A DNA stretch of 64,000 nt from the NCBI GenBank assembly GCA_024114885.1, contig CP099430.1, positions 62,001-126,000 on the forward strand, given 5' to 3'. Under the pieces are notes generated by a model that saw only the letters and a list, made by a program, of their open reading frames with translations, ran no database searches and was not told the DNA's origin. Shown here piece after piece: positions 22,530 through 33,194 of this stretch (its first letter is position 1; every line of letters begins with the position of its first letter). The stretch comes from Septoria linicola (taxonomy: Eukaryota > Ascomycota > Dothideomycetes > Mycosphaerellales > Mycosphaerellaceae). A program made the position numbers and the translations under genes.

Positions 22530-24400
22530 AAAGAAGAGCTAGTTCGTTCTTACTAGCGCTCTCTAGTAGTATTCGTAGTAGTAGACTAGTCTAGCTATTT
22601 CGACTATTTAGATAAGAGTCTAGTAAAGAAGCTCCTATTATATAGAAGCTTATATTATAGCTAGTATAGATATAGAATACTTAGTAGAAGCCGTAGCCTA
22701 TAAAGAGTAAGGTCTAAGCTATAGCGTTATTTATCTTTACGTTATAGAACGCCTATTTACTATAAGACGCTTCTTCTACTATTTTATATATATTAAGCTT
22801 CTTCTTAATAGCTTCGCCTAGATAGTCTAATATCGCTTCGTTCTTAGTAATAGCTTTAGTCTACTTAACTAGCTAAGAGCGTAGTAAAGGTCTATAATTA
22901 GTAGCTTTATTAGCGCCTTAAAAGAAGTATATATAGCTCTTATTCTAGTAGTCTAGATAGCCGTAGTACGTCTACCTATCGATTATATTTATAGCGCTAT
23001 TACTACTACCTCGAAGCTCCTTATAGATACTATCTACTTTATCGAGCTATCTAGTAGTAGTAGTCTATTATATAGTAGACGCTATATTATATAATAGCGT
23101 AGAAGATACGAGAACCTTACTATCTACCTCGATAATATATAGTACTTAGAGATCTAGCTTACTACGATAAGCCTACGTACGTAACTCTCGTATAATATCG
23201 TACTATTAATCCTTCTCTTTTATTAGATAGCTAAGAACGTTAGTTCTCTTTACTATACCGAATTTAGTCTTAAAATAGGCTTGTTTAAATATAACCTACT
23301 AGGACTATAAGGTCTCGCGAATCTAGTACTTAAGAGCTTTATATAATATAGTATCGTTATCTAGCTATTTATATATCTACGTATCCGAGGCTAGCTCTCT
23401 CTTCCTCTATTATATAGTCGGCTTTACTTTATAGCTAAATTATATCGTTATCTTATCTATTATCGTAGTCTTTTTACTTACTACTATATCGAGAATAGAA
23501 GACGCTCTATACTTACTCTTTAAGGCTAGTATATAGCCTATCGATTCGCGTAGTCTTAGACTAATAACGATACTACTAGCTTTAAGCGTATAAGTACGCT
23601 TAGCTATAGGCTTCTTTATTATAGTATTAATAATACTAGTAACTCGCTTCTTAAGTACTAGCGCCTTTCTCTTCTTTATATTCTTAGTATTAATATAAGT
23701 CTATATAATTATTACTATTTTATACCTATAATTAGCTTTATTATAAGCGACTATAGCTACTTCTATATTAGTATCTAGTTTCTTGAATTTATCTTCTATA
23801 GAGCTCGAATCGATAATATTATTATATTTAATAGCCTTACTATCTTTTAGTACTAAACCTTTACTATCTTTATTACTAAATATATTCTTACTACTACTAA
23901 TAGCCTCGTCGTCGTTCTCCTCTACGATTATCGACAAATCTAGCTTCTTAGTAACTAGAGCTAGTACGATATAAGCTTTCTAAAATTAACTAAGTAATTA
24001 CTTTCTTACTATACTATCTTACTAGCTAGAAGCCTTATTCTCTAAGAGTAATAGTAGTATTAATACCTTTCTTATTTAGCGTCTTATTTTAATACTACTT
24101 AGTAGTACGATAATCTTCCTTCGAGGCTACTTTAGTAGTATATCTTTAACGACTCTCTCGCTCTTATATATTACTTTCTTACTTAACGCTAGTAGGCTCT
24201 CTATAGTAGACTTACTACTACTAGATAATATCTTATAAGAAGATCTTTATAGAGATATAGATAGAGCGCGTAAGAGATACTATAGTAGCTTAGAGGGCTC
24301 TATAGTCGATTTTATAAAGCTAGATAGTAGTAAGGATAGCTCTAGAGAGCTAGATAGTATAGGAATAAATAGTATAGTTAAAGAAGAGATATTACGACTA
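22530..24400 (-). pseudogene. Unidentified minus-strand gene, RIP-degraded
   Basis: From about 24300 down to 22530 the minus strand keeps one main frame interrupted by TAG/TAA. It includes a fully open 78-codon piece at 23701-23937 (acidic start, then 'DKFKKLDTNIEVAIVAYNKA'). Further on it is Lys/Arg/Thr-rich with 'KATNYRPLLRS' near 22900. With RIP stops read as Gln or Trp it could be a 550-600 residue protein. I recognise no domain, and no flanking repeats mark it as a transposon. It may be a mutated host gene, a Helitron-captured gene, or an unknown element. Confidence 0.45.
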
Positions 24401-24430
24401 AATTAAGAGTAATAAGACTAATTACTATAG

Positions 24431-24442
24431 TAGGTGCACCTA
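24431..24442. other. 12-bp perfect palindrome TAGGTGCACCTA
   Basis: Stands out because it holds GTGCAC, with intact TG and CA in otherwise CpA-free DNA. It marks the junction between the minus-strand gene and the Helitron leader. Confidence 0.6.
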
Positions 24443-25300
24443 GTCGCGTCGCGCGTACTCTAGTACTAAGATTGTAACCTTTTTTACTAGCGTTCTAAGT
24501 TACTTCGACCGCGACAGATCGGCTCTACTTTCTACCGCGCCTTCTTAGTCTTCCGCTACGACTACCGAGCTAGCCTTCTACTCTCGAGCCGCTAAGTACT
24601 ATAACGAGTAGTACTAGATCTTACCTAAAAGCCTATTATATAGTAAATCTTCTACCTACCCCTTCTTAGTCGGACTCGCTAGGACTATATTAAGTACGTC
24701 GAGGCGACTATACTACTCTATATTACCGATCTAAGGCTTTCTATTACTATTAAGATATATAAGTTCTAGCCTTATCCTTACTTAATATTAAGTACTCTTG
24801 TCGCTATAGTAACATTTATTAACTAAGTTTACGAGGTCTATCTTACTCTTTAAAAAAAAATAGAGTCTAAAAATAATTAGCTAAGAGTACGCTAAAAAAA
24901 AGCACGGTAACGTGACCTAATCTCCTTAGCATATATAGACTCTTTACTTCTATTTATAAACAAATCGTCCTTCTATACTACTACTCTTTATAACGTAAAT
25001 CGTTATCTTTATAATATAAATATCTCTCGACGTATTACTATAGACTTCGTTTCCGATACTACTAAGCTTTATAGCGATTACTATACCGTTAAACCACTTT
25101 ACGTATTCGTCTAAGGCAAGCGTAATTTCTAGACCTACGATCGTTATCGTAAGTTATAGTAGTTAAAGAGGAAGAAGGTAAAGTAGAGCCGTAGTATACG
25201 TACTTAGGAGGCGTTAATTAACCTAAGTAGCGACGATATTAAAGAAACCTTCCGTCTCTCTACTACGAGAGACGCTATCGAGCGTACCGAATAGCGCGAA

Positions 25301-25365
25301 GTATACTCTTTCCGTTATAGATAGTAATTTATACTTTATAATAGAAATTATAGCCTACTTATAAG
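25301..25365 (+). other. Hairpin intron 1 of the Helitron gene
   Basis: GTATAC donor, core TTTCCGTTATA...TTATAATAGAAAT, acceptor uncertain (AAG at 25365 or TAG at 25353). The reading frame changes across it. Confidence 0.55.
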
Positions 25366-25924
25366 TTCGTAGGATACCGTAGCTACTCGTACGTAGAGAT
25401 ACGCCGATATTACCTACTAGCGAGAAGCTAATCTAGTCCTAATCGTTCTAGTACCTATCTGTCCTATCTATAATCGTAACCCTATAGTTCAAGATAAAGA
25501 AGATATAGTAGAAGAGGATTAGTAGCCTACGTCCTTAAGGCACGATCTCTTCGACGATACGTATATACTATAAGAGACTTACCCTAAGAGTAGCGACCTC
25601 TCGTAACCTACTATAAGCGAGAAGGATTAGTAGCGAGTTTAATAGTAGATATACAAATTAGACCGCTCGTAGATATAGTATTACTAGCGTTATAAAGAGC
25701 TATAGTTCGATATTAAGTTAGACTCCGAGAGCGTCTACTAGCGCTACCTCTTATACGATAAGTTTATCGTTACTCTATCTATAGATATACTCTATACTAT
25801 GTCTTATTAGAACAATATAGACCTAGGTTATATAGCGGATTTACTACTACTTATAGAGATAGAGTAGATACTTATTACTCTAGTATATATTAGTATATAT
25901 ATAGTTTATATAAAGAGTACTTAG

Positions 25925-26005
25925 GTAAGTCTCTCTTCCCTATTTCTGTTATATAGTAGAGTCTACTCTTTATAATAGAAATCGCTTTAGGACTAATCTT
26001 TCTAG
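25925..26005 (+). other. Hairpin intron 2 of the Helitron gene (81 nt)
   Basis: GTAAGT donor, TTTCTGTTATA...TTATAATAGAAAT arms, GACTAAT branch-like site, CTAG acceptor. It keeps a TG in the left arm, showing the unmutated form of the repeat. Confidence 0.7.
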
Positions 26006-26194
26006 TAGCGCTATAAAGGATATATTATAACCTTTCTCTAGCGAGTCTCTAACGTCGTAAAACGTCTACTACGGTTACTAGCGTAGTATAATATAGTCCT
26101 TATCTAGCTAGTATAGGAAGTAGTCGATCCTTACTATAGGTGTATAATAGTATAATTCTACTAGTAGTTTATAGTACGTAGGTATATTATCTAG

Positions 26195-26254
26195 GTATTT
26201 CTATTATAAAGCGTTATCTCTATACTATAAAGGAAATTAGCTAATACTATATAG
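26195..26254 (+). other. Hairpin intron 3 of the Helitron gene (60 nt)
   Basis: GTATTT donor, TTTCTATTATAAAG...TATAAAGGAAAT arms, GCTAAT branch-like site, TAG acceptor. Confidence 0.7.
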
Positions 26255-26507
26255 ACTTAGCTAAACTATCTTATAATTAACTATCTAGGCTTTCGAGATA
26301 TTACTATCGATAAAGCACTCCTTGCCTAGCTTCTATAGAACGATTTAGTTTTCGAAGAGATCTAGACGGTACTATACTAAGACACTAGCGCCGCGGTCGC
26401 TCCGAACGAGTAATAAGGAGAGGAAGCGGGTAATAAGGGTAATATCGATATAAGCGTAGTACCTAACACGCGTTCTAAGCGTATAGAAGCTATAGACTTT
26501 CGATAAG

Positions 26508-26572
26508 GTACTCCTTTCTATTATAAAGTAGAGAGTCTACTTTATAAATAAAATACTAACCTTGAACTCTAG
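26508..26572 (+). other. Hairpin intron 4 of the Helitron gene (65 nt)
   Basis: GTACTC donor, TTTCTATTATAAAG...CTTTATAAATAAAA arms, perfect TACTAAC branch site at 26554-26560, CTAG acceptor. Confidence 0.78.
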
Positions 26573-27401
26573 TACTTAATCCTAATCCTAACGCGTTCGT
26601 TTTTACGATCGATTAGCTATAGCTCGATATACTCTACTATTTATAGTAAGGCTAGTACTAGAAGATCTTCTCTCTCGCGTTCTCTACCCTATTCTCTTAT
26701 AGTCTCGCCGACTATAACCTTCTAAGGCGTAATAGCGTTAAGTTTCTCGTATAGGTCTAGTATCTAATACGATATTACGATAGTAGATTCGCTTACTATA
26801 AGCGCTTCTACTATACTATATTTAATCTATAGATATGTAACTTAAGTAGTAGCCGAGTATAATAGGTGCTTAACCGTAATAATAACGGTAGGTCTACTAC
26901 TCTTAGTATTAACGAACTTAGACAAGTATTACAAGACGATTCGCTATAGGCCTAGGCTCTAATTAATCGCGTTATTAGGTATACGTCTAATATAAGAAGA
27001 GTCCGACTATACTAGTATCGCTACTACTATAAGCTTCTTAGTATAGTCTACGCCCTTAGTAAGCCTATATTATTCTTTATATTTAGCGCTATAGATATAT
27101 AATAGGATAGCCTTTAGCGATATATACCGAACTACTAGTAGTAGCGACATAGTACTAATAAGGAGCGCTACTAGATTAACTATAAGAACCTACGTAGCTA
27201 CCTATATATCGCTATATAGTACTTCTATAAGCGATTTACTTCTTTCTTCTATACTATACTAGTACCTAAGTTCGGTATTAAAGACTTCTAGTTTCGTTAC
27301 GAGTTTTAAGGCCGTAGTAGTACCTATGTCTATAGCTTCGCGTAGTATAATCAAGATACTATCTCTGAGGTATATAGTAATCTCGTAGATAAAGAGGCTC
27401 G

Positions 27402-27465
27402 GTATGTTTCTATTATAAATAGAGCTTCGCGCTTTATAACCGAAATCTGCTAAGCTACTAAATAG
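27402..27465 (+). other. Hairpin intron 5 of the Helitron gene (64 nt)
   Basis: GTATGT donor (TG kept), TTTCTATTATAAA...TTTATAACCGAAAT arms, TGCTAAG branch-like site, TAG acceptor. Lies just after the Rep HUH motif. Confidence 0.78.
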
Positions 27466-28340
27466 TAATATATTTATAGACCTTTAGAGTAGGTATATCT
27501 TTATAGTTAATCTAGAAGCCGACCGTTAACGCGCTAGGTAGCGTACGCGTAGAACCTATAATATATAGATAGATAAGCTTCGTAATACTCTTAGTAACCT
27601 CTCTAATATAGTTAATCGTGTTTAATAGTATATCTATATAGACTCCTATTATTAGGCTTATAAGAAAGGAGCTCCTCTAGATATACCTAAGTCCTATCGA
27701 TTCTATTTCTCTCGTACTACCGGTCCTACGCGTATAGACAAGAGTCGTAACCTAAACTACTTTAGCTTCTATACTACTTCTAACGATAGTATAATAAACC
27801 TATATAATCCTACTATCGCTCTCGCTTAGCGCGTAAATACCGATATCTCTCTCTATACTATAGTCTACGCTATATTAAACTATGTCGCTAAGTATACTAC
27901 TAAGGACGAGCTAAGTACTAGATTATATTAAGAGATCGCTCTTCGGTTAGCTCTATACTTAACTAAGAGTAATATAAGTCTACTATTTCTATTACTAATA
28001 GAGGAGCCTATATTATAACTAAAATCGCTAACCCTTAATAGCTCGCTCTATCGTTCGCTACTAAGTTAATAAACTATATAATCGTAGAACGAGATTAGTC
28101 TACGTAGGAAGTCTCTTATATCCTATTTAGTATTCCTCTCTACTAAAGTAGCTAGGAGGATATTAGTTTCGACTACTACCTAGAGAGAGAGATTAGGACT
28201 ATCTTTTAATTAGACGAAGATAGTAATAAAACTATAAGATCTATCTTAGAAAAGTATATGTCTCGCTCGTCGGAGTTTACTAATACGCTACTATTTAAGT
28301 TCCTAACCCTCTTCGAATACTCGCCTTAAAAGATTATATA

Positions 28341-28403
28341 GTACGTATTTCTATTATAATATATAGGCTACTATTTATAACGGAAATCGCTAATAGCTTA
28401 TAG
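28341..28403 (+). other. Hairpin intron 6 of the Helitron gene (63 nt)
   Basis: GTACGT donor (or GTATTT at 28345), TTTCTATTATAA...TTATAACGGAAAT arms, GCTAAT branch-like site, TAG acceptor. Confidence 0.72.
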
Positions 28404-28982
28404 CTTAAGACCTTACGTAAAACTACGTATTATATCGTATCTACCTCGCTATAAGGTAGACCCTTAGGGTAAGGACTACGAGGTATTCTACTATACGAAG
28501 ATCGTCCTCTATTATCTCTTTCGTTAGTATCTAACGTTACTATATAGGTATTATACGATATAGGCTTCTACCTACGCTAAGTATATAATAAACTATAAGA
28601 ATCGCTATAACTTTAACTATATAGACGTCTACGTACCCGCTACTTAAGTAGATAACTTTAACGAGTTCGGCTTTCCTTTATAGTAAGAGGAAGATATATT
28701 TAAAGACGTAATAGTATAGTTAGCTATAGAGACTATATATCGTAACCTAGTAGTACGATTCGAGGATTCTAATAACCTTAGTAAGTAGATAGAGGACTAG
28801 TAATATAACTAGATATTCTATATAGACAAATATAATAAGCGTATATAAGGCTTAAATATCTATAACGAACACGAATAGTAGAAGTACGCTAAGCGACAAT
28901 ATCTCTAAGTATCGCGTATACGCTAGTACTCGTAAGGAGTAGTTAATCTTTTAGTAGAGGAGTAGCGTATAATCTACTAGTA

Positions 28983-29043
28983 GTAAGTATTTCTATTATA
29001 CTATAAGTACTATACTTTATAATAGAAACTACTAACGGCCTAG
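28983..29043 (+). other. Hairpin intron 7 of the Helitron gene (61 nt)
   Basis: GTAAGT donor, TTTCTATTATA...TTTATAATAGAAA arms, ACTAAC branch site directly after the right arm, TAG acceptor. Lies about 65 nt before the Walker A exon sequence. Confidence 0.78.
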
Positions 29044-29728
29044 GGTTATAAATTACTTCCGAGATACTAAAGCCGGCTATCTACTATAGTAGATCCTTCT
29101 TAATATCGACGGACCTACTAGTACTAGTAAGTTATTTATTATCTAGGTACTCTCGGCGTATTTATAGGATCTCTTATATTAGGAGATTATTATACGATAC
29201 GTACTTACTAGCGCTATATCCTTTAGTATTAGTAGTAGTACGCTATACTCCTTTCTTAAGCTACTATTTAGTAATTAGCCGTTCTAAGCTCTTAAATCTA
29301 GCTAACTATATACTCTCTAATAAAGGCTCTAGTATATACGATATATAATTATCGATAAAAAGAGTATAGTTAGCCTTACTACCCTTTACGTAGTAGACCT
29401 CTAATTAAAGGAAGCGAAGAGTAATAACTAACTCTTTAGTAGTCTAAGTATACTACTTTTTAGCGACTTCTAGTAGCTTCCTCCTATTAACGATAAGGCG
29501 CTATTCTATAATATCTAGTAGTATAAACTAGATAGTCTACTACGCGATAGTATAACTTCCTAGGATATCTTTAGTTACTATAAGTATCGAGCCTTTAATA
29601 AAACTATCGTCCTAAGCGTATAGTAGAGATAGTACGTAGACTAGTATATATTCTCTACCGCTCTACGTGCCCTCTATAGTTATATAGTATCTTATAAGTA
29701 TTAGGAGACCCTTTTAACTCGCTACTAG

Positions 29729-29788
29729 GTATATCTTTCTATTATAAAGAGTACTACCTACTCTATAACGAAAATACTAACCTACTAG
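29729..29788 (+). other. Hairpin intron 8 of the Helitron gene (60 nt)
   Basis: GTATAT donor, TTTCTATTATAAAG...CTATAACGAAAA arms, perfect TACTAAC branch site at 29775-29781, TAG acceptor. Confidence 0.78.
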
Positions 29789-30589
29789 GCTAATCTCTCC
29801 TTTACCGAAATCTACTAATTTAATATAGTAATCTATATATATAGTACGAACGTAGAGGCCGACGTATATAATTACTAGTACTAGAGAGATAATCGCTAGC
29901 CTATCTTTAAGATCCGTACTACGAATAGCGATACCGTCGCTACTAAAGCTAGCTTTAAGGAGGCTAGTAGTCTAGAACTAGAGCTAAATCTTTAGTTAGC
30001 TATAAGTTAATAATACTAGAGAACCTTTAGACTAAGCGAGGTATTATTAATAGTACTTAATATCGTCTATACGATATAGTATAGCACGCTAGAGAGGATC
30101 CTACTACTAGCTACTACCTCTTTTACCTATTAGTATTAGTGCCTATATCTAATTATACTAGCCTATCCGTCGATACTTTCGTCTAGCGCGTAGTAGACTA
30201 CGCTATAGTTCTAATCTTCTATTTATAGCGTAACTTCTATTACGAAAGAGAAGTATAGTATCGTACGTAATTCCCTATTCGCCTAGTATACGCTATTACG
30301 GTATATAAAGCCTAGGGTATAACTATCTCGAAGGTAGTTTTAGATCTAGAAACTAGCTACTAGAATACTACGCTTACGTACGTTACTATATCTCGAGTAC
30401 GAAGGTTAGAAGATCTTATATTCGAGCGCGTATTTAACTTTAAGCGTATATCTAGTAATAGTAGCGAGACTACTATTATAAGAGACAAAGACTAGACACG
30501 CTATTAGTAAGAGTAACTCCTCCTATATCTCTACTATAGTCTAAGGAAGCGGCCTACTTTATAGTTACTACCTACCTAGCCTCTTATAT

Positions 30590-31003
30590 AGCTCCGATTC
30601 GCGAATAATAACCGATTAAGTTAGAAACGTCGCTAGCTCGATAAGTCTATAATTTAACGACGTATTCGTAAGCTTAAAGAGGGTCTACTATACTAGTAGA
30701 ATATTTAATCTACGCTATAATAGAACGGATAGGATAGCGATAAGGACCTCGATATTAAATATACTATAGAACGTATTAGACGTAATTAGAAGCTAGAAGC
30801 TACTCTTATAAACTAATATACCTACTAGTACTTTAAGGAAGTTATATATCTAGCTAGTTAACGGCTCTAAGAGCTTCTAGACGATCCTAAGAACCTACTA
30901 ATATATAGAGGATTAGGCGATATAACTCTCTAATTTCTATTATAGTATAAGAACTCTATTTTGTAACTAAAAGGTAGCTCGAGTAAATTCTTAAATAGGA
31001 GGA
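30590..31003 (+). pseudogene. Second reading frame or extra exon behind the Helitron helicase
   Basis: Between about 30660 and 30935 one plus-strand frame reads with only TAG/TAA stops, rich in Lys, Arg and Leu ('RRIRKLKEGLLY', 'DLDIKYTIERIRRN', 'ELLDDPKNLLIYRGLGD'). Hairpins of the same intron family follow (a weak one near 30937-30975, a good one at 31004-31068). It could be a C-terminal extension of the helicase gene or a small accessory gene. No domain recognised. Confidence 0.45.
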
Positions 31004-31068
31004 GTTTTACCTTTCTATTATAAAGCGTAGTTACTACTCTATAATAGAAATTAGCTACTCTCTACTAG
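31004..31068 (+). other. Ninth member of the hairpin intron family
   Basis: Arms TTTCTATTATAAAG and CTATAATAGAAAT (31012-31051) are followed by TAGCTAC and a CTAG end. The donor would be a weak GTTTTA. It lies outside the recognised helicase domain. Confidence 0.5.
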
Positions 31069-31096
31069 CTTTCTCTATAAGTTCTCCTCTTTAAGA

Positions 31097-31198
31097 GTAG
31101 ATAGCGAGAGTTTAATAGTATTAAAGCTAACCTAACTACTAGCGATATAGTAGATAGCGAGAGTTTAATAGTATTAAAGCTAACCTAACTACTAGCGA
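31097..31198. repeat. 53-bp tandem duplication
   Basis: Two nearly identical units (31097-31149, 31150-31198) starting GTAGATAGCGAGAG. Sits just beyond the Helitron coding part and may be near its 3' end. Confidence 0.85.
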
Positions 31199-31259
31199 CA
31201 AGGCCCTAAAGGAGGCTACTAAGTATAAGTAGATAGAGATCTAGTAGACGGTTACCTCT

Positions 31260-32624
31260 AAAGTTAGCTAGTTTCTAAACCTATAAAGAATAGTATATTT
31301 TATTTATAAGATAACGATTACGCTTTATAATATAATTTATAGGTTTACTCGAGGTTTTAAGATATAAAATAAGAAGCTAAAGTATATAGAATAAGCTAAT
31401 CTTTACTACTAATATATAGGGCTTAAGGCCCGAGACGTATACGTATACTAAACGCCGCTATAGAAGCTAATTATATATAATTACTAATATTTCGATCCTA
31501 TATATAGTAGCTATAATACGTCTTTCTATCGCTAGCGAATATAAAACAATTAGTAGTAGTAGTAGTACCTAACCTAATATACTAACGATATAGACCGCTA
31601 ATATACGTAGTACCTATCTTCTACGCTTTACTAGTATTAGTAAAGTAGTACTAGTCGAATCTCGACGCGGTACTCTAGCGTAAGTCGGAGACGGACTACT
31701 AGTAGTTAGCGGCTATAGGTTAGCGTTATACGAATATACTAGTGCCTAAAGAGTAGCTACGAGAGCGACGTAGTAGTAGAGGCGGTATAATAGTAGTAGT
31801 AGTAGTAGTAGCGAGGATAGTACTCTATAGTAGAGGCCTAGGTTAGTAACGCGTAGCGTTATTATTATCGTCGTCGTCGTCGTCGGCGTCGTCGTCGTCG
31901 TTATCGTCGTCGTTATCGTCGTCGTTATCGTTATTATTATTATTATCGTCGTTATCGTCGTCTTAGAGTAGTAGCTTAAAGTATAAGTATTAGTATAATT
32001 AAGATATAGTCGAAGGATAGATTTAGAGTAACTTATAATAGAGCCTAGTTATCGTCGTCGTCGTCGTCGTTACTAAGGAACAATAGTAGCGAGGTAGCGG
32101 TAGCGGTAGTAGTAGTAGTAGTAGTATTAGTAGTAGTAGTAGTAGTAGTAGTATAGCGGTAGGTAGCGTAGGTAAAGGCGTACTAACGAGAGCGAACGAG
32201 GACGTAGTAGCGATTCTTAGTAGTAGTAGATAGGCGTAAAGCGTAAAGCGCGTAGGAGAGATCGAGGTAGTAGCTATATTATAATATTAGTAAACTCTCG
32301 AGATTCTATTATAAAGTATAAGTTATAATTCGTAATAGAAAGAGTAAGAGATAGTATATATCTAATCTTCTCTATAGCCCTACTACGACCGACTACTAAT
32401 TATAGCGCCTAAAAGTAAATTATTAGTACTAGTAACTAGTCGACTCTATATAGATAGATAATTAGTAAACTATTTATAAATACCTATTAAGGAGATAGGT
32501 TTATATAAGATAATCTAGAAATATCGGTAGTAAGCTACCGTTACGAGCTATTACGTATAAGAGGCGCGACTCTACTATTATATATAATATATATACTTAA
32601 AGGGTTATTATAGGTACTTAGTAA

Positions 32625-32662
<38 letters not shown>

Positions 32663-32965
32663 CTTAAAGAAAGAAACAAACTCGAGTAGAAGATATAGTT
32701 ATATTACCTACGCCTAATAATAATAACGATCTTATAATAGGTACCTACCTATCTAGTTACGCGCTTATTTTAGTTATAATACGATAGCCTTACTCTATAA
32801 TAAAATAATAATAGGATTAATAGAAATTCTTATCTTTACTTTCTTTAAAGGCTCTCGCCTATAGAGCACGTCTCTAAAATAGATCTACGAGATAAATATA
32901 AGCTAATTACGTTATAAAGCGCGTACTATATACTATAATATAATTAATTAAAGTAACTATTATTA
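31260..32965. other. RIP-affected trinucleotide-repeat region left of the island
   Basis: No gene supported. It contains (GTA/TAG)n tracts at about 31553-31570, 31790-31815, 32105-32155 and 32622-32662, and (TCG/TTA)n tracts at 31860-31963 and 32048-32070. The TAG tracts are probably former CAG repeats, changed because each CA was a RIP target; TCG tracts lack CpA and are intact. Repeats of this kind are common in fungal genes for Gln- or Ser-rich regulators, so this may be a mutated host gene, but I cannot reconstruct a frame. Confidence 0.6.
32304..32341. repeat. Isolated hairpin resembling the Helitron introns
   Basis: Arms TTCTATTATAAAG and TAATAGAAAG about 10 nt apart, as in the intron family, but about 1.1 kb beyond the Helitron and without convincing splice sites. 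Confidence 0.4.
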
Positions 32966-32968
32966 CAG

Positions 32969-33166
32969 GCATTGTGCTATAATTGGCACCGTGAAGGTGT
33001 TGTTACTTGCCAAGACGCGGAGTCGCACGTACACGATTCACGTGCTATTGAACTCACGTGCTCTAAGGCGAGGTCAGATTCTTGCGTGTACGCGACAGGG
33101 ACCTTCATCTGCCTAGATCGCAAACCTACGAGTCTCGAATGTGATGTGCTTTTCCCGCCATTATAG
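32969..33166 (+). CDS. Possible exon, Cys-rich, unidentified
   Basis: A frame starting at ATG 32972, stop 33164-33166, encodes 64 residues with seven Cys ('CYNWHREG', 'LTCSKARSDSC'). It begins exactly at the edge of the unmutated island, so it may be the tail of a gene whose front half was lost or mutated. The opposite strand is also open over this stretch, so coding status is doubtful. Confidence 0.25.
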   Translation, partial: ALCYNWHREGVVTCQDAESHVHDSRAIELTCSKARSDSCVYATGTFICLDRKPTSLECDVLFPPL

Positions 33167-33194
33167 GCAGCTGTCATCTCAGGCTACCTTCTAG

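Larger units (their letters stand above)
25050..30514 (+). pseudogene. Helitron Rep-helicase (RepHel), intron-rich and RIP-degraded
   Basis: Exon sequence in order: about 25160-25920, an N-terminal region ending 'LLLIEIEQILITLVYIS', like the segment before the Helitron_like_N domain; 26006-26500, 'QRYKGYIITF' and 'LGFRDITIDKALL'; 26573-27401, the Rep domain with 'FRYEF.GRSSTYVYSF' (motif at 27325-27333, where the HUH histidines HVH read YVY). Then 27466-28340 has 'INYIIVERD.STQEVSYIL'. The helicase follows with a Walker A at 29111-29134 reading GPTSTSKL (expected GPAGTGKS), Walker B-like IIDKKS at about 29345, and 'YAITVYKAQGIT' near 30290. An intact protein nicks DNA and unwinds it for rolling-circle transposition. 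Confidence 0.88.
24443..31250 (+). mobile_element. Helitron (rolling-circle transposon), ends not resolved
   Basis: The defining evidence is the Rep-helicase gene inside. The 5' TC end and 3' hairpin/CTRR end could not be fixed. The 5' boundary is set at the compositional change near 24443 and the 3' boundary after a 53-bp tandem repeat (31097-31198). The 24443-25040 leader has A-runs at 24854-24862 and 24895-24903 and a CACGGTAACGTG inverted repeat near 24903. CpA and TpG are rarer than normal but more frequent than in neighbours, so it is less heavily RIPed. Confidence 0.75.

Noticed and set aside
23783..23974. Plus-strand open frame of 63 codons
   Set aside because: It is the opposite strand of the longer minus-strand frame at 23701-23937 and is low-complexity (Leu/Ser/Ile); a shadow.
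31860..31963. CRISPR-like or other functional array from regular TCG/TTA repeats
   Set aside because: It is a simple trinucleotide microsatellite with no spacers, in a fungal context.
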